64,000 nt of DNA. Origin: Crossaster papposus (Eukaryota; Echinodermata; Asteroidea; Velatida; Solasteridae). The stretch spans positions 930,001 through 994,000 of the forward strand of contig JBAIAA010000599.1 of NCBI GenBank assembly GCA_037893245.1, given 5' to 3'. Each line of letters starts with the position of its first letter. Positions within the stretch are counted from its first letter, which is position 1. Position numbers and translations under genes: made by a program. Under the pieces are notes generated by a model. The model was not told the DNA's origin. It searched no databases and saw only the letters and a program-made list of their open reading frames with translations. Below, in pieces: positions 1 to 11,392 of this stretch.

Positions 1-1103
1 CTGTGCTGATCAGAATAGTGAGTGTTCCCGTTACAGTGTGACTGAGAGCTCTCACTGTGCTGAGCAGAATAGTGAGTGTTCCCATCACAGTGTGACTGAG
101 CGCAGTGACTGTGCTGAGCAAAATATTGAGTGTTCCCATCACAGTGTGACTGAGAGCTGTCACTGTGCTGAGCAGAATAGTGAGTGTTTCCATCACAGTG
201 TGACTGTGAGAGCATTCACTGTGCTGAGCAGAATAGTGAGTGTTCCCGTTACAGTGTGACTGAGAGCTCTCACTGTGCTGAGAAGAATAGTGAGTGTTCC
301 CATCACAGTGTGACTGAGCGCAGTGACTGTGCTGAGCAAAATATTGAGTGTTCCCATCACAGTGTGACTGAGAGCAGTCACTGTGCTGAACAGAATAGTG
401 AGTGTTCCCATCACAGTGTGACTGAGAGCTGTCAATGTGCTGAGCAGAATAGTAAGTGTTCACATCACAGTGTGACTGAGAGCAGTCACTGTGCTGAGCA
501 AAATAGTGAGTGTTCCCATCACAGTGTGACTGAGAGCTGTCAATGTGCTGAGCAGAATAGTAAGTGTTCACATCACAGTGTGACTGAGAGCAGTCACTGT
601 GCTGAACAAACTAGTGAGTGTTCCCATCACAGTGTAACTGAGAGCAGTCACTGTGCTGAACAGAATAGTGAGTGTACCCATCACAGTGTGACTTAGAGCA
701 GTCACTGTGCTGAGCAGAATAGTGAGTGTTCCCATCACAATGCGACTGTGAGAGCAGTCACTGTGCAGAGCAGAATAGTGAGTGTTCACATCACTATGTG
801 ACTGAGAGCAGTCACTGTGCTGAGCAGAATAGTGAGTGTTCCCATCACAGTGTGACTGAGAGCTGTCACTGTGCTGAGCAGAATAGTGAGTTTTCCCACA
901 ACAGTGTGACTGAGAGCAGTCACTATGCTGAGCAGAATAGTGAGTGTTCCAATCACAGTATGGCTAAGAGCAGTCACTCTGCTGAGCAAAATAGTGAGTA
1001 TTCCCATCACAGTGTGACAGAGCTGTCAATGTGCTGAGCAGAATAGTAAGTGTTCACATCACAGTGTGACTGAGAGCAGTCACTGTGCTGAGCAGAATAG
1101 TGA
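1..1103 (+). repeat. A-type HOR, partial left-edge copy
   Basis: The array enters the window inside an A-type unit. The segment from 184 resembles the later 1430 landmark (CCCGTTACAG followed by GAGCGCAGTGAC monomers) but lacks the adjacent 272-bp subunit starting with AATATTGAGTGTTCCCGTTACAG that later copies have at 1702, 3202, 4504 and 5860. It is therefore a shortened or recombinant copy. A two-base deletion (GTGACAGAGCTG for GTGACTGAGAGCTG) sits near 1015. Confidence 0.85.
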
Positions 1104-2603
1104 GTGTTCCCATCACAGTGTGACTGCGAGGGCATTCACTGTGCAGAGCAGAATAGTGAGTGTTCCCATCACAGTGTGACTGAGAGCAGTCACTGTGCTG
1201 AACAGAATAGTGAGTGTTCCAATCACAGTGTGACTGAGAGCTGTCAATGTGCTGAGCAGAATAGTAAGTGTTCACCTCACAGTGTGACTGAGAGCAGTCA
1301 CTGTGCTGATCAGAATAGTGAGTGTTCACATCACTATGTGACTGAGAGCAGTCACTGTGCTGAGCAGAATAGTGAGTGTTCCCATCACAGTGTGACTGAG
1401 AGCTGTCACTGTGCTGAGCAGAATAGTGAGTGTTTCCATCACAGTGTGACTGCGAGAGCATTCACTGTGCTGAGCAGAATAGTGAGTGTTCCCGTTACAG
1501 TGTGACTGAGAGCTCTCACTGTGCTGAGCAGAATAGTGAATGTTCCCATCACAGTGTGACTGAGCGCAGTGACTGTGCTGAGCAAAATATTGAGTGTTCC
1601 CATCACAGTGTGACTGAGAGCAGTCACTGTGCTGAACAGAATAGTGAGTGTTCCCATCACAGTGTGACTGAGAGCTGTCAATGTGCTGAGCAGAATAGTG
1701 AGTGTTCCCATCACAGTGTGACTGTGAGAGCATTCACTGTGCTGAGCAGAATATTGAGTGTTCCCGTTACAGTGTGACTGAGAGCTCTCACTGTGCTGAG
1801 CAGAATAGTGAGTGTTCCCATCACAGTGTGACTGAGAGCGGTGACTGTGATGAGCAAAATATTGAGTGTTCCCATTACAGTGTGACTGAGAGCAGTCACT
1901 GTGCTGAACAGAATAGTGAGTGTTCCCATCACAGTGTGACTGAGAGCTGTCAATGTGCTGAGCAGAATAGTAAGTGTTCACATCACAGTGTGACTGAGAG
2001 CAGTCACTGTGCTGAGCAAAATAGTGAGTGTTCCCATCACAGTGTGACTGAGAGCTGTCAATGTGCTGAGCAGAATAGTAAGTGTTCACATCACAGTGTG
2101 ACTGAGAGCAGTCACTGTGCTGAACAAACTAGTGAGTGTTCCCATCACAGTGTAACTGAGAGCAGTCACTGTGCTGAACAGAATAGTGAGTGTACCCATC
2201 ACAGTGTGACTTAGAGCAGTCACTGTGCTGAGCAGAATAGTGAGTGTTCCCATCACAATGCGACTGTGAGAGCAGTCACTGTGCAGAGCAGAATAGTGAG
2301 TGTTCACAGTCACTGTGCTGAGCAGAATAGTGAGTGTTCCCATCACAGTGTGACTGAGAGCTGTCACTGTGCTGAGCAGAATAGTGAGTTTTCCCACAAC
2401 AGTGTGACTGAGAGCAGTCACTATGCTGAGCAGAATAGTGAGTGTTCCAATCACAGTATGGCTAAGAGCAGTCACTCTGCTGAGCAAAATAGTGGGTATT
2501 CCCATCACAGTGTGACTGAGAGCTGTCAATGTGCTGAGCAGAATAGTAAGTGTTCACATCACAGTGTGACTGAGAGCAGTCACTGTGCTGAGCAGAATAG
2601 TGA
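1104..2603 (+). repeat. A-type HOR, 1,500-bp copy
   Basis: The unit is defined from the GACTGCGAGGGCATTCAC landmark to its next occurrence. It contains three 56-bp landmarks in order (about 1104, 1430, 1702), then TTAGAGCAG and AATGCGACTGTGAG monomers. One monomer near 2299-2311 has lost about 20 bp, so TTCAC runs directly into AGTCAC. Downstream the same order repeats at exactly +1,500 for many landmarks (1104/2604, 1430/2930, 1702/3202). Confidence 0.88.
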
Positions 2604-3959
2604 GTGTTCCCATCACAGTGTGACTGCGAGGGCATTCACTGTGCAGAGCAGAATAGTGAGTGTTCCCATCACAGTGTGACTGAGAGCAGTCACTGTGCTG
2701 AACAGAATAGTGAGTGTTCCAATCACAGTGTGACTGAGAGCTGTCAATGTGCTGAGCAGAATAGTAAGTGTTCACCTCACAGTGTGACTGAGAGCAGTCA
2801 CTGTGCTGATCAGAATAGTGAGTGTTCACATCACTATGTGACTGAGAGCAGTCACTGTGCTGAGCAGAATAGTGAGTGTTCCCATCACAGTGTGACTGAG
2901 AGCTGTCACTGTGCTGAGCAGAATAGTGAGTGTTTCCATCACAGTGTGACTGCGAGAGCATTCACTGTGCTGAGCAGAATAGTGAGTGTTCCCGTTACAG
3001 TGTGACTGAGAGCTCTCACTGTGCTGAGCAGAATAGTGAATGTTCCCATCACAGTGTGACTGAGCGCAGTGACTGTGCTGAGCAAAATATTGAGTGTTCC
3101 CATCACAGTGTGACTGAGAGCAGTCACTGTGCTGAACAGAATAGTGAGTGTTCCCATCACAGTGTGACTGAGAGCTGTCAATGTGCTGAGCAGAATAGTG
3201 AGTGTTCCCATCACAGTGTGACTGTGAGAGCATTCACTGTGCTGAGCAGAATATTGAGTGTTCCCGTTACAGTGTGACTGAGAGCTCTCACTGTGCTGAG
3301 CAGAATAGTGAGTGTTCCCATCACAGTGTGACTGAGAGCGGTGACTGTGATGAGCAAAATATTGAGTGTTCCCATTACAGTGTGACTGAGAGCAGTCACT
3401 GTGCTGAACAGAATAGTGAGTGTTCCCATCACAGTGTGACTGAGAGCTGTCAATGTGCTGAGCAGAATAGTAAGTGTTCACATCACAGTGTGACTGAGAG
3501 CAGTCACTGTGCTGAGCAAAATAGTGAGTGTTCCCATCACAGTGTGACTGAGAGCTGTCAATGTGCTGAGCAGAATAGTAAGTGTTCACATCACAGTGTG
3601 ACTGAGAGCAGTCACTGTGCTGAACAAACTAGTGAGTGTTCCCATCACAGTGTAACTGAGAGCAGTCACTGTGCTGAGCAGAATAGTGAGTGTTCCCATC
3701 ACAGTGTGACTGAGAGCTGTCACTGTGCTGAGCAGAATAGTGAGTTTTCCCACAACAGTGTGACTGAGAGCAGTCACTATGCTGAGCAGAATAGTGAGTG
3801 TTCCAATCACAGTATGGCTCAGAGCAGTCACTCTGCTAAGCAAAATAGTGAGTATTCCCATCACAGTGTGACTGAGAGCTGTCAATGTGCTGAGCAGAAT
3901 AGTAAGTGTTCACATCACAGTGTGACTGAGGGCAGTCACTGTGCTGAGCAGAATAGTGA
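2604..3959 (+). repeat. A-type HOR, 1,356-bp copy
   Basis: This copy has the same landmark order as the preceding one. It lacks the monomers carrying the TGACTTAG stop and the AATGCGACTG 56-bp unit, so a long plus-strand frame runs from about 3202 to 4035. It also has GGCTCAGAGC and CTAAGCAAAATAG variants near 3816-3846 that are shared with the next copy but not the previous one. Confidence 0.86.
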
Positions 3960-5261
3960 GTGTTCCCATCACAGTGTGACTGCGAGGGCATTCACTGTGC
4001 AGAGCAGAATAGTGAGTGTTCCCATCACAGTGTGACTGAGAGCAGTCACTGTGCTGAACAGAATAGTGAGTGTTCCAATCACAGTGTGACTGAGAGCTGT
4101 CAATGTGCTGAGCAGAATAGTAAGTGTTCACCTCACAGTGTGACTGAGAGCAGTCACTGTGCTGATCAGAATAGTGAGTGTTCCCATCACAGTGTGACTG
4201 AGAGCTGTCACTGTGCTGAGCAGAATAGTGAGTGTTTCCATCACAGTGTGACTGTGAGAGCATTCACTGTGCTGAGCAGAATAGTGAGTGTTCCCGTTAC
4301 AGTGTGACTGAGAGCTCTCACTGTGCTGAGCAGAATAGTGAGTGTTCCCATCACAGTGTGACTGAGCGCAGTGACTGTGCTGAGCAAAATATTGAGTGTT
4401 CCCATCACAGTGTGACTGAGAGCAGTCACTGTGCTGAACAGAATAGTGAGTGTTCCCATCACAGTGTGACTGAGAGCTGTCAATGTGCTGAGCAGAACAG
4501 TGAGTGTTCCCATCACAGTGTGACTGTGAGAGCATTCACTGTGCTGAGCAGAATATTGAGTGTTCCCGTTACAGTGTGACTGAGAGCTCTCACTGTGCTG
4601 AGCAGAATAGTGAGTGTTCCCATCACAGTGTGACTGAGAGCGGTGACTGTGATGAGCAAAATATTGAGTGTTCCCATTACAGTGTGACTGAGAGCAGTCA
4701 CTGTGCTGAACAGAATAGTGAGTGTTCCCATCACAGTGTGACTGAGAGCTGTCAATGTGCTGAGCAGAATAGTAAGTGTATACATCACAGTGTGACTGAG
4801 AGCAGTCACTGTGCTGAGCAAAATAGTGAGTGTTCCCATCACAGTGTGACTGAGAGCTGTCAATGTGCTGAGCAGAATAGTAAGTGTTCACATCACAGTG
4901 TGACTGAGAGCAGTCACTGTGCTGAACAAACTAGTGAGTGTTCCCATCACAGTGTCACTGAGAGCAGTCACTGTGCTGAACAGAATAGTGAGTGTACCCA
5001 TCACAGTGTGACTTAGAGCAGTCACTGTGCTGAGCAGAATAGTGAGTGTTCCCATCACAGTGTGACTGAGAGCTGTCACTGTGCTGAGCAGAATAGTGAG
5101 TGTTCCAATCACAGTATGGCTCAGAGCAGTCACTCTGCTAAGCAAAATAGTGAGTATTCCCATCACAGTGTGACTGAGAGCTGTCAATGTGCTGAGCAGA
5201 ATAGTAAGTGTTCACATCACAGTGTGACTGAGGGCAGTCACTGTGCTGAGCAGAATAGTGA
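3960..5261 (+). repeat. A-type HOR, 1,302-bp copy
   Basis: Landmarks sit at 3960, 4232 and 4504. The first interval is 272 bp rather than 326 bp because one 54-bp monomer (the CACATCACTATGTG type) is missing. The GGCTCAGAGC variant recurs at about 5118, tying this copy to its left neighbour. Confidence 0.85.
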
Positions 5262-6512
5262 GTGTTCCCATCACAGTGTGACTGCGAGGGCATTCACTGT
5301 GCAGAGCAGAATAGTGAGTGTTCCCATCACAGTGTGACTGAGAGCAGTCATTGTGCTGAACAGAATAGTGAGTGTTCCAATCACAGTGTGACTGAGAGCT
5401 GTCAATGTGCTGAGCAGAATAGTAAGTGTTCACCTCACAGTGTGACTGAGAGCAGTCACTGTGCTGATCAGAATAGTGAGTGTTCACATCACTATGTGAC
5501 TGAGAGCAGTCACTGTGCTGAGCAGAATAGTGAGTGTTCCCATCACAGTGTGACTGAGAGCTGTCACTGTGCTGAGCAGAATAGTGAGTGTTTCCATCAC
5601 AGTGTGACTGTGAGAGCATTCACTGTGCTGAGCAGAATAGTGAGCGTTCCCGTTACAGTGTGACTGAGAGCTCTCACTGTGCTGAGCAGAATAGTGAGTG
5701 TTCCCATCACAGTGTGACTGAGCGCAGTGACTGTGCTGAGCAAAATATTGAGTGTTCCCATCACAGTGTGACTGAGAGCAGTCACTGTGCTGAACAGAAT
5801 AGTGAGTGTTCCCATCACAGTGTGACTGAGAGCTGTCAATGTGCTGAGCAGAATAGTGAGTGTTCCCATCACAGTGTGACTGTGAGAGCATTCACTGTGC
5901 TGAGCAGAATATTGAGTGTTCCCGTTACAGTGTGACTGAGAGCTCTCACTGTGCTGAGCAGAATAGTGAGTGTTCCCATCACAGTGTGACTGAGAGCGGT
6001 GACTGTGATGAGCAAAATATTGAGTGTTCCCATTACAGTGTGACTGAGAGCAGTCACTGTGCTGAACAGAATAGTGAGTGTTCCCATCACAGTGTGACTG
6101 AGAGCTGTCAATGTGCTGAGCAGAATAGTAAGTCACATAGTGATGTGCTGAGCAGAATAGTGAGTGTGCCCATAGTGAGATAGTGAGTGTGCCCATCACA
6201 GTGTGACTGTGAGAGCAGTCACTGTGCAGAGCAGAATAGTGAGTGTTCACATCACTATGTGACTGAGAGCAGTCACTGTGCTGAGCAGAATAGTGAGTGT
6301 TCCCATCACAGTGTGACTGAGAGCTGTCACTGTGCTGAGCAGAATAGTGAGTTTTCCCACAACAGTGTGACTGAGGGCAGTCACTATGCTGAGCAGAATA
6401 GTGAGTGTTCCAATCACAGTATGGCTAAGAGCAGTCACTCTGCTGAGCAAAATAGTGAGTATTCCCATCACAGTGTGACTGAGAGCTGTCAATGTGCTGA
6501 GCAGAATAGTGA
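5262..6512 (+). repeat. A-type HOR, 1,251-bp copy with an irregular junction
   Basis: Landmarks are at 5262, 5588 and 5860. The copy is truncated at about 6130 by irregular sequence, after which monomers resume with GTGTGCCCATCACAG. The stretch 5262 to about 6126 aligns by landmarks with 29025 to about 29889 at a constant offset of 23,763. Confidence 0.85.
6128..6200 (+). other. Irregular, non-monomeric junction scar
   Basis: After AGTAAGT the expected GTTCACATCACAG is absent. Instead CACATAGTGATGTGCTG leads into a shortened monomer, and the 16-base string TAGTGAGTGTGCCCAT occurs at 6158-6173 and again at 6181-6196, separated by AGTGAGA. I saw no other copy of this arrangement in the window. 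It looks like a rejoining or slippage scar made of monomer fragments. Confidence 0.75.
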
Positions 6513-7380
6513 GTGTTCCCATCACAGTGTGACTGCGAGGGCATTCACTGTGCAGAGCAGAATAGTGAGTGTTCCCATCACAGTGTGACTGAGAGCAGTC
6601 ACTGTGCTGAACAGAATAGTGAGTGTTCCAATCACAGTGTGACTGAGAGCTGTCAATGTGCTGAGCAGAATAGTAAGTGTTCACCTCACAGTGTGACTGA
6701 GAGCAGTCACTGTGCTGATCAGAATAGTGAGTGTTCACATCACTATGTGACTGAGAGCAGTCACTGTGCTGAGCAGAATAGTGAGTGTTCCCATCACAGT
6801 GTGACTGAGAGCTGTCACTGTGCTGAGCAGAATAGTGAGTGTTTCCATCACAGTGTGACTGTGAGAGCATTCACTGTGCTGAGCAGAATAGTGAGTGTTC
6901 CCGTTACAGTGTGACTGAGAGCTCTCACTGTGCTGAGCAGAATAGTGAGTGTTCCCATCACAGTGTGACTGAGCGCAGTGACTGTGCTGAGCAAAATATT
7001 GAGTGTTCCCATCACAGTGTGACTGAGAGCAGTCACTGTGCTGAACAGAATAGTGAGTGTTCCCATCACAGTGTGACTGAGAGCTGTCAATGTGCTGAGC
7101 AGAATAGTGAGTGTTCACGTCACACTGTGACTGAGAGCTCTCACTGTGCTGAGCAGAATAGTGAGTGTTCCCATCACAGTGTGACTGAGAGCAGTCACTG
7201 TGCTGAGCAAAATAGTGAGTGTTCCCATCACAGTGTGACTGAGAGCAGTCACTGTGCTGAACAGAATATTGAGTGTTCCCAGCACAGTGTGACTGAGAGC
7301 TGTTAATGTGCTAAACAGAATAGTGAGTGTTCCCACCACAGTGTGACTGAGAGCAGTCACTGAGCTTAGCAGAATAGTAA
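6513..7380 (+). repeat. A-to-B HOR transition
   Basis: The block starts with the A landmark at 6513 and 6839, then passes at about 7115 (TTCACGTCACACTGTGAC) into B-type monomers with AGCTGTTAATGTGCTAAACAG and CACTGAGCTTAGCAG. The same transition recurs near 31907, 36555, 38453 and 47174. Confidence 0.82.
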
Positions 7381-8669
7381 GTGTTCCCATCACAGTGTGA
7401 CTGTGAGAGCATTCACTGTGCTGACCAGAATAGTGAGTGTTCCCGTCACAGTGTAACTGAGAGCTCTCATTGTGCTGAGCAGAATAGTGAGTGTTCCCAT
7501 CACAGTGTGACTGAGAGCAGTCACTGTGCTGAGCAAAATAGTGAGTGTTCCCATCACAGTGTGACTGAGAGCAGTCACTGTGCTGAACAGAATAGTGAGT
7601 GTTCCCAGCACAGTGTGTTAATGTGCTAAACAGAATAGTGAGTGTTCCCACCACAGTGTGACTGAGAGCAGTCACTGTGCTGAGCAGAATAGTAAGTGTT
7701 CCCATCAAAGTGTGACTGTGAGAGCATTCACTGTGCTGACCAGAATAGTGAGTGTTCCCGTTACAGTGTGACTGAGAGCTCTCACTGTGCTGAGCAGAAT
7801 AGTGCGTGTTCCCATCACAGTGTGACTGAGAGCAGTCACTGTGCTGAACAGAATAGTGAGTGTTCCCATCACAGTGTGACTGAGAGCTGTCAATGTGCTG
7901 AGTAGAATAGTAAGTGTTCACATCACAGTGTGACTGAGAGCAGTCACTGTGCTGAGCAAAATAGTGAGTGTTCCCATCACAGTGTGACTGAGAGCTGTCA
8001 ATGTGCTGAGCAGAATAGTAAGTGTTCACATCACAGTGTGACTGAGAGCAGTCACTGTGCTGAACAAACTAGTGAGTGTTCCCATCACAGTGTAACTGAG
8101 AGCAGTCACTGTGCTGAACAGAATAGTGAGTGTTCACATCACAGTGTGACTGAGAGCTGTCACTGTGCTGAGCAGAATAGTGAGTGTTCCCGTTACAGTG
8201 TGACTGAGAGCTCTTACTGTGCTGAGCAGAATAGTGAGTGTTCCCATCACAGTGTGACTGAGATTGGTGAATGTGCTGAGCAAAATATTGAGTGTTCCCA
8301 TCACAGTGTGACTGAGAGCAGTCACTGTGCTGAACAGAATAGTGAGTGTTCCCATCACAGTGTGACTGAGAGCTGTCATTGTGCTGAACAGAATAGTGAG
8401 TGTTCCCACAACGGTGTGACTGAGAGCAGTCATTATGCTGAGCAGAATAGTGAGTGTTCCAATCACAGTATGTCTAAGAGCAGTCACTCTGCTGAGCAGA
8501 ATATTGAGTGTTCCCATCACAGTGTGACTGAGAGCTATCGTTGTGCTGAACAGAATAGTGAGTGTTCCCAGCACAGTGTGACTGAGAGCTGTTAATGTGC
8601 TAAACAGAATAGTGAGTGTTCCCACCACAGTGTGACTGAGAGCAGTCACTGAGCTTAGCAGAATAGTAA
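7381..8669 (+). repeat. B-type HOR, 1,289-bp copy 1
   Basis: Landmarks at 7381 and 7696 (both 56-bp units with GTGCTGACCAG) recur at 8670 and 8985, exactly +1,289. The unit contains a 43-bp truncated monomer and, near its end, the CTATCGTTGTGCTGAACAG monomer. Stops at TTAATG, GAGTAG and CACTGAGCTTAG rule out a continuous frame. Confidence 0.86.
7617..7659 (+). repeat. 43-bp truncated monomer, first of nine
   Basis: An 11-bp deletion removes GACTGAGAGCT, so CACAGTGT joins GTTAATGTGCTAAACAG. The other eight copies are at 8906-8948, 32411-32453, 33054-33096, 38957-38999, 39600-39642, 41925-41967, 47678-47720 and 48321-48363. An intact version with CTGTTAATGTGCTAAACAG occurs nearby in the B blocks (about 7300, 32096 and 36745), the likely parent. 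The deletion is a good marker of descent. Confidence 0.9.
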
Positions 8670-9930
8670 GTGTTCCCATCACAGTGTGACTGTGAGAGCA
8701 TTCACTGTGCTGACCAGAATAGTGAGTGTTCCCGTCACAGTGTAACTGAGAGCTCTCATTGTGCTGAGCAGAATAGTGAGTGTTCCCATCACAGTGTGAC
8801 TGAGAGCAGTCACTGTGCTGAGCAAAATAGTGAGTGTTCCCATCACAGTGTGACTGAGAGCAGTCACTGTGCTGAACAGAATAGTGAGTGTTCCCAGCAC
8901 AGTGTGTTAATGTGCTAAACAGAATAGTGAGTGTTCCCACCACAGTGTGACTGAGAGCAGTCACTGTGCTGAGCAGAATAGTAAGTGTTCCCATCAAAGT
9001 GTGACTGTGAGAGCATTCACTGTGCTGACCAGAATAGTGAGTGTTCCCGTTACAGTGTGACTGAGAGCTCTCACTGTGCTGAGCAGAATAGTGAGTGTTC
9101 CCATCACAGTGTGACTGAGCGCAGTGACTGTGCTGAGCAAAATATTGAGTGTTCCCATCACAGTGTGACTGAGAGCAGTCACTGTGCTGAACAGAATAGT
9201 GAGTGTTCCCATCACAGTGTGACTGAGAGCTGTCAATGTGCTGAGCAGAATAGTGAGTGTTCCCATCACAGTGTGACTGTGAGAGCATTCACTGTGCTGA
9301 GCAGAATATTGAGTGTTCCCGTTACAGTGTGACTGAGAGCTCTCACTGTGCTGAGCAGAATAGTGCGTGTTCCCATCACAGTGTGACTGAGAGCAGTCAC
9401 TGTGCTGAACAGAATAGTGAGTGTTCCCATCACAGTGTGACTGAGAGCTGTCAATGTGCTGAGCAGAATAGTAAGTGTTCACATCACAGTGTGACTGAGA
9501 GCAGTCACTGTGCTGAGCAAAATAGTGAGTGTTCCCATCACAGTGTGACTGAGAGCTGTCAATGTGCTGAGCAGAATAGTAAGTGTTCACATCACAGTGT
9601 GACTGAGAGCAGTCACTGTGCTGAACAAACTAGTGAGTGTTCCCATCACAGTGTAACTGAGAGCAGTCACTGTGCTGAACAGAATAGTGAGTGTTCACAT
9701 CACAGTGTGACTGAGAGCTGTCACTGTGCTGAGCAGAATAGTGAGTGTTCCCGTTACAGTGTGACTGAGAGCTCTTACTGTGCTGAGCAGAATAGTGAGT
9801 GTTCCCATCACAGTGTGACTGAGAGTGGTGAATGTGCTGAGCAAAATATTGAGTGTTCCCATCACAGTGTGACTGAGAGCAGTCACTGTGCTGAACAGAA
9901 TAGTGAGTGTTCCCATCACAGTGTGACTGA
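8670..9930 (+). repeat. B-type HOR, copy 2 with an added 272-bp subunit
   Basis: This copy follows copy 1 to about 9040, then has one extra five-monomer subunit (four 54-bp plus one 56-bp), so positions from 7696 onward now match 9257 onward at +1,561 (1,289 + 272). The added subunit contains GAGCGCAGTGAC and AATATTGAG monomers of the kind found in A-type blocks, which suggests exchange between HOR types. Confidence 0.83.
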
Positions 9931-11330
9931 GAGCTGTCATTGTGCTGAACAGAATAGTGAGTGTTCCCACAACGGTGTGACTGAGAGCAGTCATTATGCT
10001 GAGCAGAATAGTGAGTGTTCCAATCACAGTATGGCTAAGAGCAGTCACTCTGCTGAGCAGAATATTGAGTGTTCCCATCACAGTGTGACTGAGAGCTATC
10101 GTTGTGCTGAACAGAATAGTGAGTGTTCCCACCACAGTGTGACTGAGAGCAGTCACTGTGCTGAGCAGAATAGTAAGTGTTCCCATCACAGTGTGACTGT
10201 GAGAGCATTCACTGTGCTGAGCAGAATAGTGAGTGTTCCCATCACAGTGTGACTGAGAGCAGTCACTGTGCTGAGCAAAATAGTGAGTGTTCCCATCACA
10301 GTGTGACTGAGAGCAGTCACTGTGTTGGACAGAATAGTGAGTGTTCCTATCACAGTGTGACTGAGAGCTGTCAATGTGCTGAGCAGAATAGTAAGTGTTC
10401 ACATCACAGTGTGGCTGAGAGCAGTCACTGTGCTGAGCAGAATAGTGAGTGTTCCCATCACAGTGTGACTGCGAGGGCATTCACTGTGCAGAGCAGAATA
10501 GTGAGTGTTGCCATCACAGTGTGACTGGGAGCAGTCACTGTGCTGAACAGAATAGTGAGTGTTCCCATCACAGTGTGACTGAGAGCTGTCAATGTGCTGA
10601 GCAGAATAGTAAGTGTTCACACTACAGTATGACTGAGAGCAGTCACTGTGCTGAGCAGAATAGTGAGTGTTCCCATCACAATGTGACTGCGAGAGCATTC
10701 ACTGTGCTGAACAGAATAGTGAGTGTTCCCATCACAGTGTGACTGAGAGCAGTGAATGTGCTGAGCAGAATAGTAAGTGTTCACACCACAGTGTGACTGA
10801 GAGCTGTCAATGTGCTGAGCAGAATAGTGAGTGTTCACATCACAGTACGACTGAGAGCAGTCACTGTGCTGTGCACAAGAGTGAGTGTTCCCATCACAGT
10901 GTGACTGCGAGAGCAATCATTGTGTAGAGCAGAATAGTGAGTGTTCCCATCACAGTGTTATAGAGAGCTCTCATTGTGCTGAGCAGAATAGTGAGTGTTC
11001 CCATCACAGTGTGACTGAGAGCAGTCACTATGCTGAGCAAATTAATAAGTGTTCCCATCACAGTGTGACTGTGAGAGCATTCACTGTGCTGAGCAGAATA
11101 GTGAGTGTTCCCGTCACACTGTCACTGAGAGCTCTCATTGTGCTGAGCAGAATAGTGAGTGTTCCCATCACAGTGTGACTGAGAGCAGTCACTGTGCTGA
11201 GCAAAATAGTGAGTGTTCCCATCACAATGTGACTGAGAGCAGTCACTGTGCTGAACAGAATAGTGAGTGTTCCCATCACAGTGTGACTGAGAGCTGTTAA
11301 TGTGCTGAGCAGAATAGTAAGTGTTCACAT

Positions 11331-11358
11331 CACAGTGTGACTGAGAGCAGTCACTGTG
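11331..11358. other. Imperfect inverted repeat (potential hairpin) at monomer junction
   Basis: The left arm CACAGTGTGACTG and right arm CAGTCACTGTG flank a four-base AGAG loop. The arms pair as an 11-bp stem with a two-base TG bulge, and the inner six bases each side (TGACTG / CAGTCA) are a perfect dyad. The left arm ends one monomer and the right arm starts the next, so the structure recurs at most canonical junctions. In 56-bp monomers the loop is longer, and where CATTCAC replaces CAGTCAC the stem is weakened. Whether it forms in vivo is inference. Confidence 0.7.
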
Positions 11359-11392
11359 CTGAGCAGAATAGTGAGTGTTCCCATCACAGTGT
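11339..11392 (+). repeat. Canonical 54-bp monomer (reference copy)
   Basis: This copy matches the commonest form: GACTGAGAGCAGTCAC, then TGTGCTGAGCAG, AATAGTGAGTG, TTCCCATCACAGTGT. Its composition is 16 G, 11 C, 14 A and 13 T, with no CpG. Common variants change a few bases: CAGTCAC to CTGTCAATG, CTGTCATTG or CTCTCACTG; GAGCAGAAT to GAACAGAAT or GAGCAAAAT; AGTGAGTG to AGTAAGTG; TTCCCATC to TTCACATC, TTCCCGTT or TTCCAATC. The starting phase is arbitrary, chosen at the GACTGAG after CACAGTGT. Confidence 0.95.

Noticed and set aside
6128..6200. Mobile-element insertion with target-site duplication at the irregular junction
   Set aside because: The repeated 16-mer is separated by only 7 bp and both copies are monomer sequence; there is no element between them.
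11339..11392. 54-bp monomer as a dimer of a 27-bp ancestor
   Set aside because: The two halves share only scattered GAG/GTG words when placed side by side; similarity by eye is not above what the composition would give.
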